This document shows positions 7,230 through 14,964 of a stretch of DNA of 33,410 nucleotides, piece by piece. The number at the start of each line of letters is the position of its first letter. Positions within the stretch are counted from its first letter, which is position 1. Source of the DNA: Terriglobales bacterium. Its GTDB lineage: Bacteria > Acidobacteriota > Terriglobia > Terriglobales > Acidobacteriaceae. The position numbers and the translations under genes were made by a program. Location of the stretch: the NCBI GenBank assembly GCA_035487355.1, contig DATHMF010000046.1:1-33410 (forward strand), given 5' to 3'. Under the pieces are notes generated by a model. It did no database searches, was not told the origin of the DNA, and worked only from the letters and a program-made list of their open reading frames with translations.

Positions 7230-8007
7230 GTTCGTGGACCAGAATAAACACATGCACAAACGGAGTGACCGTCATTTCTTCCTGCAATCGAAAATTTGCG
7301 GAAGTGGCAGCATACAGCCACTCCCGGCGCGATTGGAAGTGAAGAAATCCTAGACCAAATGCCAGAAAATTTGCCACGTCACGTAAATGCTCAATCAAGA
7401 TCACAGTACCGTCCCTGTTTAGCACCCGTGCTACTTCCCGGAAGAATTCTGCGCGCGATGTGCGCTGGCGTATCTCATGTGCCGCGAAAATTAGAAATAC
7501 GGCATCGCAAGACGAATCTGCCAGTGGCAGCTTCCGAAAATCCGCCTGCACTGCCTTCGGCCCGTGCGAAGAAACCTCGCGCGCCCTGGCAATTGAGGGC
7601 TCGGTCATCTCCTTCGGGTCGTAGATGTCTAGTATCCGTCCGTTGCCATCCGGAAATACAGACTGCAATATCTCGCTGGTTTGATCGAGGCCGCTATGGA
7701 TGTTCACCCAATTGCGCGGTGCTCGTGATAGCCGGTCGCGCATCCAGCGCAAATCGTATAACCCCGATCGGTCATAAACGTAGTGTGAGACCAGCAGCGA
7801 GACCACGATCCACCCGGCGGCCACTGCAATTGCCCCTCCCAGAAGCAGCGCCAGCATTTTTGGTAACAGTGTTGCAATTACAACTCCGGCTATAACTCCT
7901 AGCAGCGTGAGAACATAAAACCCGCGATTGTAATTAATAATTTCCAGCAGCCCATCGTATTTACCGCGTGCGCGCGTCGTCTTTGCGGGTTGGGTTGGGT
8001 TGGTCAT
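7219..8007 (-). CDS. Membrane-anchored class I methyltransferase-like protein
   Basis: The 262-residue protein has two adjacent membrane helices (about 31-48 and 52-73) and then a cytoplasmic domain resembling class I SAM-dependent methyltransferases: GRILDIYDP (123-131) in the place of motif I, QADFRKLPLADSSCDAVFLIFAAHEI (154-179, the post-II to motif IV region), and REVARVLNRDGTVILIEHLRD (190-210, the motif V/VI region). The glycine-rich loop of motif I (normally GxGxG) is missing, so SAM binding may be altered. The start at 8007 is fixed by a 4-base ATGA overlap with the DUF2071 gene. In this operon it could modify the product of the BtaA-like enzyme; that is inference only. Confidence 0.8.
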   Translation of the reverse strand: MTNPTQPAKTTRARGKYDGLLEIINYNRGFYVLTLLGVIAGVVIATLLPKMLALLLGGAIAVAAGWIVVSLLVSHYVYDRSGLYDLRWMRDRLSRAPRNWVNIHSGLDQTSEILQSVFPDGNGRILDIYDPKEMTEPSIARAREVSSHGPKAVQADFRKLPLADSSCDAVFLIFAAHEIRQRTSRAEFFREVARVLNRDGTVILIEHLRDVANFLAFGLGFLHFQSRREWLYAATSANFRLQEEMTVTPFVHVFILVHEHVS

Positions 8008-8759
8008 TGTGCTTTGATCACGGTGCGGACTCCGCGCTCCCAACGGTAAGGCACATTTTGCAGATGAAAGGCATTGGCCAGTATGGGAGTTGCCCGGCAA
8101 AACGGTTCTTGATCGAAGAAGCTGCACCTGCTTACGTTGACCCGCACCGGCTGCGGGTGCCAGTTCTCCCGCACCCCGCGGATCATGATGATCGAGCCGG
8201 TTTCTTTCTCGTAATCGAATGTATAGGGCAGTGGCCCGGCAAACTTTCTTGCCTCTTTTTCATTTTCAAAGGGCGTCCCCTCGGGCAGCGGGGCGGGTTT
8301 GTGCGCGATATCGGCGCTGACCTCCAGATCGGCCCGCGCGTGGGGAGTTGTGATCTTCACTCGCAGCTCGCCTGAGCTTTCCTGAAATGAAACCTGGCAA
8401 TACTGATAGGCGTAATGGGTCAGCAGATTTCCCGAGATTACCATCAGCTTTTTATCCGTGTCGGAGCGCAGGATTCTCAATCCTCGTATGGAATTTGACG
8501 CAGTGTCCAGGCGGGTGAAGATGCGGTATCCCGAGAGGAAGAAATTCTGCCCCAGGATTTTCGGCACCATCGCCGGGCGCAGATTTTCCGTCTGCACCAT
8601 GGCAATCGCCAGGAACCCAAAATCTTTGTAGGTGTCGAGAACCAATCCTGGAGGCAGCAGCGGCCGCAGCAGCTCCTGGGGAAACGCGTAGGTGAGGACC
8701 AGCGAATGGCGGAAGAACGCCTTTACGGGCAGCGGATGTCTCTTCAAAACATGCAGCAT
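8004..8759 (-). CDS. DUF2071 family protein (acetoacetate decarboxylase-like fold)
   Basis: The 251 residues resemble DUF2071/YqjF proteins, whose fold is related to acetoacetate decarboxylase and whose role is unknown. Recognisable parts are the opening SLVLTYAFPQELLRPLLPPG, LDTYKDFGFLAIAMVQTENLRPA, FFLSGYRIFTRL, the central GLRILRSDTDKKLMVISGNLLTHY, and LPYTFDYEKETGSIIMIRG. No signal peptide or membrane helix is seen. It begins 4 bases after the stop of the BtaA-like gene and overlaps the next gene by ATGA, so it is an integral member of the operon. Confidence 0.82.
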   Translation of the reverse strand: MLHVLKRHPLPVKAFFRHSLVLTYAFPQELLRPLLPPGLVLDTYKDFGFLAIAMVQTENLRPAMVPKILGQNFFLSGYRIFTRLDTASNSIRGLRILRSDTDKKLMVISGNLLTHYAYQYCQVSFQESSGELRVKITTPHARADLEVSADIAHKPAPLPEGTPFENEKEARKFAGPLPYTFDYEKETGSIIMIRGVRENWHPQPVRVNVSRCSFFDQEPFCRATPILANAFHLQNVPYRWERGVRTVIKAQ

Positions 8760-8763
8760 GGTT

Positions 8764-9687
8764 TTACACCGAGTGCGTCTTCGCGGCGGTTACCGCGCCC
8801 CACAACATGGATTTGTCACGCGCCGCCCAGCTCAATTCGTCTTCATTGCTGGGCTCGGAGAAGCTTCTCAATACCATGATGGAATCCACCGTGCCTGCCT
8901 TGCTCACACTTCTGAGCAGCCGGGTGCGATAGTCGACTGGCGCGCCATCCAGGATATTGGAAAGCGAAAATCCATCAAACGTCCCAGGCGCGCACGATTC
9001 CAGAAAGCTGGCGGCATCGCTACAGATCAGCTCAATCGGATTCTCAAAGTTGATTGCCTTTACCGAAGTTTCAGCGGAAGTCCCAAGCAACAATCGCCAT
9101 GCGTATGGATTAGAGCGATTAGGATACGCCTTCCAGCAGCGCTCCATCCGGGCCCGGATCTTGCTGCCAAAGTTTGGCGGCAGGGCGCGGACGAAAGGCG
9201 CCGTATAAACGGCTTGTAATAGCCGGGGATGAAGCAACTGGTCAACCGTAATCCTCCACCGCACCGTATCAAGCTGCGACTTCCAGAAGGCAGATTGCTC
9301 TTGTAAATCTTCCATCGCGAGAAATTGTCGTAGTAACGAGTTGCGCCAGCCCAACAGCCAAAACAGCTTTCGTCCGCGCGCCAGCAAGCGGTCGGCCGCG
9401 CCTTCCTGGATGCCGCCCCCTTCAAGCCGGGCCCGTACATAGGCAATTTGTGCAGGATTGATGTCAACCGCAGTGACGTTGTGGCCTGCAGCCGCCAGGG
9501 CGATGGCCATGCAACCAGCGGAAGCGATGCAGAAAATACGCTTCTTCAGCGCGGCTCCGAAAATTTGGACTTCAACACTCGGGTCTTCATACATTTGCCC
9601 GAACAGCAATTGTGCTTTGCGTGCGCCGCTGTCGAAGCGGCCCGTGCGCCATGGAGTCGAAGCCGCGTTATCTCGCTTCTCGTCCAA
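8764..9687 (-). CDS. BtaA-like (DUF3419) SAM-dependent 3-amino-3-carboxypropyl transferase
   Basis: DUF3419 includes BtaA, which moves the 3-amino-3-carboxypropyl group of S-adenosylmethionine onto diacylglycerol in betaine lipid synthesis. Here LLFGQMYEDPSVEV (28-40), the SAM loop RIFCIASAGCMAIALAAAG (50-68), AVDINPAQIAYVRARL (73-88, Asp75 contacting SAM) and CSDAASFLESCAPGTFDGFSLSNILD near the C-terminus fit the family. At 307 residues it is shorter than typical BtaA (about 400), so the acceptor may differ. I place the start at a TTG (9687): GGAGAGG lies six bases upstream, a near-ideal site, and this gives a 20-base overlap with the DoxX-like gene. A longer version from TTG 9708 is possible. 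The specific reaction is an inference. Confidence 0.8.
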   Translation of the reverse strand: MDEKRDNAASTPWRTGRFDSGARKAQLLFGQMYEDPSVEVQIFGAALKKRIFCIASAGCMAIALAAAGHNVTAVDINPAQIAYVRARLEGGGIQEGAADRLLARGRKLFWLLGWRNSLLRQFLAMEDLQEQSAFWKSQLDTVRWRITVDQLLHPRLLQAVYTAPFVRALPPNFGSKIRARMERCWKAYPNRSNPYAWRLLLGTSAETSVKAINFENPIELICSDAASFLESCAPGTFDGFSLSNILDGAPVDYRTRLLRSVSKAGTVDSIMVLRSFSEPSNEDELSWAARDKSMLWGAVTAAKTHSV

Positions 9688-10051
9688 TTCGGACCTCTCC
9701 TGTTGCAATCACAATCAGCGTGATGAACGCCAGGTTTTGAATCACCATGCCAGCCGGATCTGGAATGAACCTGCGTCCCCAAACGAAGCCGCCGCCATTC
9801 ATGCTCACCAGCAGCAAAATCTGTGCGAACGCTGCCCATCGCGCCTGCCATCCGCTCAAGACCCATAGTGCCAGCCCGCACTCTGTCACGCCCAGGGCGA
9901 TAAGAAAACGGTGCGCAGTGGTTGCATCCCAAAATGGAACAGACTGTACAATCGCCCCTTGGTGCGGCACAAAGCCCAGCACTTTGCACCATAATCCCTG
10001 ATAAATCCACACCAGTGCGATGGGAATGCGGATTAATCGAAGAGTGTTCAC
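9668..10051 (-). CDS. DoxX-like membrane protein
   Basis: The 127 residues form four membrane helices and match the DoxX-like family (PF13781 type): LIRIPIALVWIYQGLWCKVLG, HRFLIALGVTECGLALWVLSG, RWAAFAQILLLVSMNGGGFVW and NLAFITLIVIATGE. DoxX-like proteins are small inner-membrane proteins often next to oxidoreductases or lipid-related enzymes; no direct biochemical role is established for this subgroup. It is the first gene of the minus-strand operon and overlaps the BtaA-like gene by 20 bases. The 82-bp gap upstream (10052-10133) should hold the operon promoter, but I see no convincing -35/-10 pair. Confidence 0.8.
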   Translation of the reverse strand: MNTLRLIRIPIALVWIYQGLWCKVLGFVPHQGAIVQSVPFWDATTAHRFLIALGVTECGLALWVLSGWQARWAAFAQILLLVSMNGGGFVWGRRFIPDPAGMVIQNLAFITLIVIATGEVRIGREAR

Positions 10052-10133
10052 AGATGGCTTGATTATAACCGTGATATTCCCGAAGGAAGTATGCTGCTGA
10101 TGCTGTTCAAATACTGTTCAGTTCAAATGGTGT

Positions 10134-10672
10134 TCAAGATTTTTGTTTGGTTTTTGAACGGACGCGGTCGTACTTGACCGCGATCAGGCCTTTGGAGTAG
10201 CTCTTGTTCTCGATCAGTGAGAAATCCCGTTGTGGGAATCCGGCTGAAAAGAGCGGGATGCCTTCGCCCAGCAACACAGGAACAACGCCCAAGTAGAGCT
10301 CATCCACCAGGTCGGCTTTAAGGAAGCCGCGGGCAAGTTCACCGCCGCCCATGAGCCAGATGTTCTTGCCGGCGCGCTTGCGAAGTTCACCGACTAACTC
10401 GGTGGGGGATTGGTTGGTGAACATAACGCCATCACGTTCGCCCGGTGGCTGGGAATGAGAAAAGACGTAGCTCTTGATGGGACTCCGGAACGATCCGCCA
10501 CCCATTTTGCGGGCAACGTCGTAGGTCTTGCGGCCCATGATGGCGGTATCAATCGTCGCGAAGAATGGGCCATCGAGTAGTCCTTGGGCATAAAGAGAAA
10601 ATCAACTTCGCCATTTGGACGGGCGATGTATCCATCGAGGCTGATGCCGACGCCAAGGACAACTTTGCGCAC
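10134..10672 (-). pseudogene. Dihydrofolate reductase family (RibD C-terminal-like) gene with a one-base frameshift
   Basis: The N-terminal part, from a GTG at 10672, reads VRKVVLGVGISLDGYIARP and on to MPKDYSMA in one frame. The remainder, from TAIMGRKTYDVARKMGG to the stop at 10134, lies in another frame. Together they make a normal ~179-residue RibD-C/DHFR-fold protein, with GKNIWLMGGGEL as the NADPH-binding loop and PVLLGEGIPLF near the end. The break falls at the GGG run 10567-10569 (CCC on the coding strand): one more C there would give SMAPFFATIDTAIMGRKTYD, the expected join. It is either a real inactivating deletion or a homopolymer sequencing error. The gene lies 34 bases after the SRPBCC gene, probably in one transcript. 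Confidence 0.85.
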
Positions 10673-10706
10673 GCGGGGAATTTTAACGAATTACACGGTC
10701 CGGTGG

Positions 10707-11273
10707 CTATCCCAGGTATTTCTGCAGCCTCTCCCAATAATGTTCTCTCCATCCTTCTTCGAGGTGTTCTTTTTTGCCTTCGGGGAAGCCCCTGTGGTCG
10801 AAGATAAGGTGGGTCGCTGGGCCCTGCGCCTTCAGTTCAAACTTGGCAATCGAGTATACCCCTTGATCCCAACCCGCCGAGCGCCATGCCTGAACGATTC
10901 GCTGGTTGGGCACCAGTTCGACGTTTCGTCCCAGGATCTGGCCGCCGAACAACGAGAAGGCGCCGCCGGCCTCGCGGTTGATCTCGGCCGGCGCGCCCGA
11001 GAACGCGCTGAACTGCTTGCTGTCGAGCAGCGCTTCATAGATGCGCGCGGGGGTCGCCTTAAAATCAACTTCGTGATGCAGCGCGATAGACTTGTCGCCT
11101 GAAGATGGCATTTCCTCCATGGTCTTCTGCGGCTCAGCCCAGACCACGGTGGAGCCCGTTGCCAGGCCTCCCAGCGCAACGATGCTGCCGGCAATCATTT
11201 GCCGTCGTGTGGATGCACTGGCGAAAGCCAGTAGGCTCAAATTGCTTTTCTCATTCATCATGTTCTCAGTCAT
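10707..11273 (-). CDS. Exported SRPBCC/AHSA1-like protein with twin-arginine signal
   Basis: The 188-residue product begins with a twin-arginine signal: STRRQMIAGSIVALGG (Arg23-Arg24), a hydrophobic core, and a likely cut after VWA at residue 46. The mature part is an AHSA1-like SRPBCC domain, a ligand-binding helix-grip fold: LHHEVDFKATPARIYEALLDSKQFSAFSG, then GGAFSLFGGQILGRNVELVPNQRIVQAWRS, and the C-terminal HLEEGWREHYWERLQKYL helix. Most AHSA1-like proteins are cytoplasmic, so export in folded form suggests a bound ligand or cofactor, though which is unknown. The start at 11273 is chosen because GGGAGGCGAGG directly precedes it; a longer frame to 11300 lacks a better site. Confidence 0.85.
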   Translation of the reverse strand: MTENMMNEKSNLSLLAFASASTRRQMIAGSIVALGGLATGSTVVWAEPQKTMEEMPSSGDKSIALHHEVDFKATPARIYEALLDSKQFSAFSGAPAEINREAGGAFSLFGGQILGRNVELVPNQRIVQAWRSAGWDQGVYSIAKFELKAQGPATHLIFDHRGFPEGKKEHLEEGWREHYWERLQKYLG

Positions 11274-11321
11274 CCTCGCCTCCCATTTTTTCGTATTCAT
11301 TACAACAGGAGCAACGTAAAT

Positions 11322-12395
11322 TCACAACCGGGCTATGGCCGCTTCAGTCTCATTCACAAGCCTTGCAACAAGATCGGCGGCTGATTGGCGCCGCGCCAGG
11401 CGGACGCCTTGTCCAGCCCAGAGCGAGAGAAACTCCGCCCGGCCTTGCTGGGCGGCTGCGGTCCGAAGCGGCCGGGTCAGCGCGTTCTGAATTGGGAATG
11501 GAAGAATGGCCGCCAAGTTGCCATCGGGTTCAACCGCTGTCATGAAACGATTCACAATGCCTCTCGCCGGCCGGCCTGAAAAGGCGCGTGTTATACGTGT
11601 CTCGTCTTCGTGTGCGTTAAGGATCGCTTCTTTGTAGGCTTCCGGCACACCCGCCTCCTTGCAGGTGAGAAAGGCGGTTCCCATTTGCACTGCACTCGAG
11701 CCAAGCGCCAGGGCCGCGGCAATGCCGCGGCCATCCATAATGCCGCCCGAAGCAATGACCGGTATTTTCAGAGCATCCACAATCTGCGGAACCAGCGCTA
11801 TGGTTCCCACCATGCCCGAGTTAAAGTCCCCGGCAAATGTTCCACGGTGGCCTCCGGCTTCGCTGCCTTGTGCTACCACCGCATCAACACCCGCGCTTTC
11901 CAGCAAGGCCGCTTCAGCGACTGTTGTTGCCGTGCCCACTACGAACAGCCCGCACCGCTTGATTGCTTCCATTGCGTTCGCAGGAAGTGTACCGAAGGTG
12001 AAGCTAAAGACGGAAGCGCCAGTTTCGATGGCGGCATCCAGTTGTTTTGGGAATGAACTGCCAACAGATTCGGGCATGGAGGGAGCTGGTAAGCCCAACT
12101 CTGCGAAGAAGGGCGCTACACGCTCGAGCGCAGCTTGGGTTTGTTTTGGGACCTGCGGAACCGGCCAGGGCGCGAACAGATTAATGCCAAATCTCTGCGC
12201 GGTTTGCTCACGAACTGCGCGTCCTCGGTCAATGATCTGCTCTGGTGTCAGGTATGCCGCCCCAATAAAGCCCAGCGCTCCGGCATTGCATACTGCCGCA
12301 ACCAGATCGGGTGTGTCCCCGCCGCCCGCAAGCGGCGCCTGAATGATGGGATGCGTCAACCGCAGTTGCTTGGTCAAAGCTGTACTAATTCCCAT
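11322..12395 (-). CDS. Nitronate monooxygenase (2-nitropropane dioxygenase family)
   Basis: The 357-residue protein is a TIM-barrel flavoprotein of the nitronate monooxygenase family, which uses FMN and oxygen to oxidise alkyl nitronates. Features in order: IIQAPLAGGG near the N-terminus (FMN-contacting loop), FGINLFAPWPVP (69-80), FGTLP (134-138), VGTATTVAEA, the catalytic His183 in AQGSEAGGHRG, PVIASGGIMDGRGIAAALALGSSAVQMGTAFL (phosphate-binding glycine loop) and ITRAFSGRPARGIVN. Some homologues instead act as enoyl reductases or are of unknown substrate. No signal peptide. An AGGGAAG lies just upstream of the ATG. It precedes the SRPBCC gene by 48 bases on the same strand and might be cotranscribed. 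Confidence 0.92.
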   Translation of the reverse strand: MGISTALTKQLRLTHPIIQAPLAGGGDTPDLVAAVCNAGALGFIGAAYLTPEQIIDRGRAVREQTAQRFGINLFAPWPVPQVPKQTQAALERVAPFFAELGLPAPSMPESVGSSFPKQLDAAIETGASVFSFTFGTLPANAMEAIKRCGLFVVGTATTVAEAALLESAGVDAVVAQGSEAGGHRGTFAGDFNSGMVGTIALVPQIVDALKIPVIASGGIMDGRGIAAALALGSSAVQMGTAFLTCKEAGVPEAYKEAILNAHEDETRITRAFSGRPARGIVNRFMTAVEPDGNLAAILPFPIQNALTRPLRTAAAQQGRAEFLSLWAGQGVRLARRQSAADLVARLVNETEAAIARL

Positions 12396-12549
12396 TCGCT
12401 TCCCTCGCTTTCGATGGCGACGCAGAAGGCAATCACCACGGCTACAACAGTAGTATAGGAGGATTAATTCTCATTGAGTTTGGTTGCGGCCCCAATTTCG
12501 AAACCAGCGAAGCCCATTTATACTCTTCCTTGCATTTCAGGAGCTTAGA

Positions 12550-14388
12550 ATGAAGTTGCTTTTCGTGATTGCGGTCTTCTGTATGGTTGCTGCTGCCCAA
12601 ACGAACTCAAAGAAGACGGCCGGCAAAGGACAATCAAAAACCGGCAATCCCCCGCAAGCTGTCTCCTGCCGAACCGATGATTTCATGCGCGAGTCGCTGG
12701 CGCTTTTTCCCGTCGGCGCCTCCCAGGCGGGATATCACAAGCACACCGACGCCGTCACCGGAGAAACCATTGAGCTCGACGCTCAGCTTGATGATTACAG
12801 CCCGGTCGCCATCGAACGCCAGCGAAAATTTTATTCCGCCTGGCAAGGCTGCAAGCGCACCCGGGCGTCACTGCAGGACGCCGCCGACTGGCAGCTTATC
12901 GACGACCAGATTGGGCAGAGCCTGCTGGATCTGGACCAGATCCGCCGCTTCCAGCACGATCCTACCCTCTACGTCGAAACGATTGGAAACGCACTCTTTC
13001 TGCCGCTGACACAGAACTACGCGTCTACAGAAGTTCGTCTGGGCCATGTGTTTTCGCGCATGGAGCAGATTCCGCGCTTGCTGGAGCAAGCCAAAGCTAT
13101 GCTTGTGGATTCCGACCCCATTTATGTGAAAGTTGCCGTGGAGGAAAACGAGGGCAACATTGATCTGATTCAGAGCGATATTAAGGAACAGGTTGCCCAG
13201 CTCTCGGGTGATCAGGCCGGCAAGCTCAAGATCAGGTATGCAAAGCTGGTGCCGCTTGCGGTTGCCGCTCTGGAAGATTTTTCCCAGTGGTTACAGCAGG
13301 ATTTAGGCAAGCGTCCTAATCCACGCAGTTGGCGGCTGGGCAAGGAATTCTATGACGCCAAGTTCAAGTACGTCATGGAAACCGATATCACTCCGGAGCA
13401 GGTGTTGACCAGCGCCGAAGCCGAACTTAAAAACGTGCGCGCGCAGATGCTGCAGATCGCGCTGCCTCTGCATGCGCAAATGTATCCCGATCATAGCGAT
13501 CATGCCGATCTCTCCACGCGCGACCGCGAGAACAAGATCATCGGCGAGGTCTTGACCAAGATCGCCGATGACCACGTACAACGCGACCAGCTCATTGATC
13601 ACGTGAAGCAAGATCTTGACGGCATCATTCAGTTCATCCGCGAAAAGAGGATCGTTGCGCTCAGCGACCGCGAGAACCTCAAAGTGATTCCGACCCCGGT
13701 CTTCATGCGCGGCACCTATTCGGTTGCGGGCTTCCACGCCGCGCCGCCGCTCGAGCCCGAGGCCGAGGCGGAGTACTGGGTCACACCTATTGATCCCAAG
13801 ATGCTTGAAGAGCGCGCCGAATCCAAGCTCCGCGAGTACAACAACTGGGTGCTGAAGTGGCTCAGCATCCACGAAGCCCTGCCCGGACACTACATCCAGT
13901 TCGAACACGCCAACAGTGTCGAGCCCAAAGAACGCCGTCTGCTGCGTGCGGTTTTGGGCAACGGCGCTTATATCGAAGGATGGGCGGAGTACATCGCCCA
14001 AGTCATAATGGAAGAGGGTTTCCTCGGCCACGACCCGCGCTTCGTTCTCAGCATGAAGAAGATCCGCCTGCGCGTGCTGGCCAATGCGATTCTCGATGTT
14101 CGCATGCACACCATGAACATGAGCGACGACGAAGCCCTTGATCTGATGATGAACTCCGCCTTCCAGACCCGCGCCGAGGCCGAGGGCAAGCTGCAGCGCG
14201 CCAAGCTGACCTCAACCCAGTTGCCGACGTATTACGTGGGCATCAACGAGTGGTGGACTTTGCGTAAGAAGTACGAAGCCCAAAAGGGGAAAGATTTTAA
14301 CTTAATGGAATTCCACAACCAGGCCCTGGACCAGGGACCGCTGCCTGTGCCGTTGCTGGAGAAGATTTTGCTGCCTATGACAAAGTGA
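12550..14388 (+). CDS. DUF885 family exported metallopeptidase-like protein
   Basis: The 612-residue product starts with a Sec signal peptide (MKLLFVIAVFCMVAAAQ) and continues as a DUF885 protein. The mark of that family is the HEALPGHY element at residues 441-448, resembling the zinc-binding HExxH-type sites of peptidases, followed by YIEGWAEYIAQV with Glu480 as a candidate third ligand. QLPTYYVGINEWWTLRKKYE near the C-terminus is also typical. The family is predicted to be metallopeptidases; substrates are not known. The start at 12550 is set by AGGAG at 12538-12542 and the signal sequence; the frame runs upstream to 12484 without either. A TATACT at 12519-12524 is a possible -10 element. 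The gene stands alone on the plus strand. Confidence 0.88.
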   Translation: MKLLFVIAVFCMVAAAQTNSKKTAGKGQSKTGNPPQAVSCRTDDFMRESLALFPVGASQAGYHKHTDAVTGETIELDAQLDDYSPVAIERQRKFYSAWQGCKRTRASLQDAADWQLIDDQIGQSLLDLDQIRRFQHDPTLYVETIGNALFLPLTQNYASTEVRLGHVFSRMEQIPRLLEQAKAMLVDSDPIYVKVAVEENEGNIDLIQSDIKEQVAQLSGDQAGKLKIRYAKLVPLAVAALEDFSQWLQQDLGKRPNPRSWRLGKEFYDAKFKYVMETDITPEQVLTSAEAELKNVRAQMLQIALPLHAQMYPDHSDHADLSTRDRENKIIGEVLTKIADDHVQRDQLIDHVKQDLDGIIQFIREKRIVALSDRENLKVIPTPVFMRGTYSVAGFHAAPPLEPEAEAEYWVTPIDPKMLEERAESKLREYNNWVLKWLSIHEALPGHYIQFEHANSVEPKERRLLRAVLGNGAYIEGWAEYIAQVIMEEGFLGHDPRFVLSMKKIRLRVLANAILDVRMHTMNMSDDEALDLMMNSAFQTRAEAEGKLQRAKLTSTQLPTYYVGINEWWTLRKKYEAQKGKDFNLMEFHNQALDQGPLPVPLLEKILLPMTK

Positions 14389-14435
14389 CCGGCGGCTTCT
14401 TGCACGTTACGCCGTTGCTAATCTGATCGGAGAAC

Positions 14436-14786
14436 ATGACCTTCTCGACTAAAATCGTAGCCTACGTAGATGTGGACGACACACTCGTGCGCTCCGCCGG
14501 ATCGAAGCGCATTCCCATGACTAGGGTTATTGCTCACGTGCGGGAACTCTTTCAGAGTGGCGTTGTGCTGTACGCCTGGAGTTCAGGCGGAGCCGAGTAC
14601 GCGCGCAATTCAGCCCAGGAGTTGGGATTAGAGGACTGCTTCCTCGGATTCTTGCCGAAGCCAAACATCCTCATTGATGACCAGGCGCCAAGCGAGTGGC
14701 GGAGACTGATCCACGTTCATCCCATGGAGGCTGCGTCGAAAACTGCGGATGACTATTCTGTTCTCCTGTCAAAAGCACCAAAATAG
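14436..14786 (+). CDS. Small HAD-superfamily hydrolase-like protein
   Basis: The 116-residue protein carries the HAD motif I as YVDVDDTLV (Asp12 as nucleophile, Asp14 as acid/base), motif II as LYAWSSGG, and the motif IV acidic pair as ILIDDQAPSEW. There is no room for a cap domain, so it is a capless phosphatase acting on a large or protein-bound phosphate, or a pseudoenzyme. Motif III lysine is likely in the FLPKPN segment. A GGAG lies only 3-4 bases before the ATG. It follows the DUF885 gene by 47 bases on the same strand. The substrate is unknown. Confidence 0.75.
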   Translation: MTFSTKIVAYVDVDDTLVRSAGSKRIPMTRVIAHVRELFQSGVVLYAWSSGGAEYARNSAQELGLEDCFLGFLPKPNILIDDQAPSEWRRLIHVHPMEAASKTADDYSVLLSKAPK

Positions 14787-14964
14787 CCAAGCAAGATACA
14801 GCTGTTAGAATCCCCGCGCAGCCATTGTTCACACAGCTTGGGCTAAATTCCGACCACAGGGTCATTGCTCGCCAGGCCTAGTCCGGCAGGGCCATGGATT
14901 TTAAATGCAGAACCAGTAGAAACACTCGACCCAGCGGATAGTTTCTTAGTATCCTTCCAGCGCT

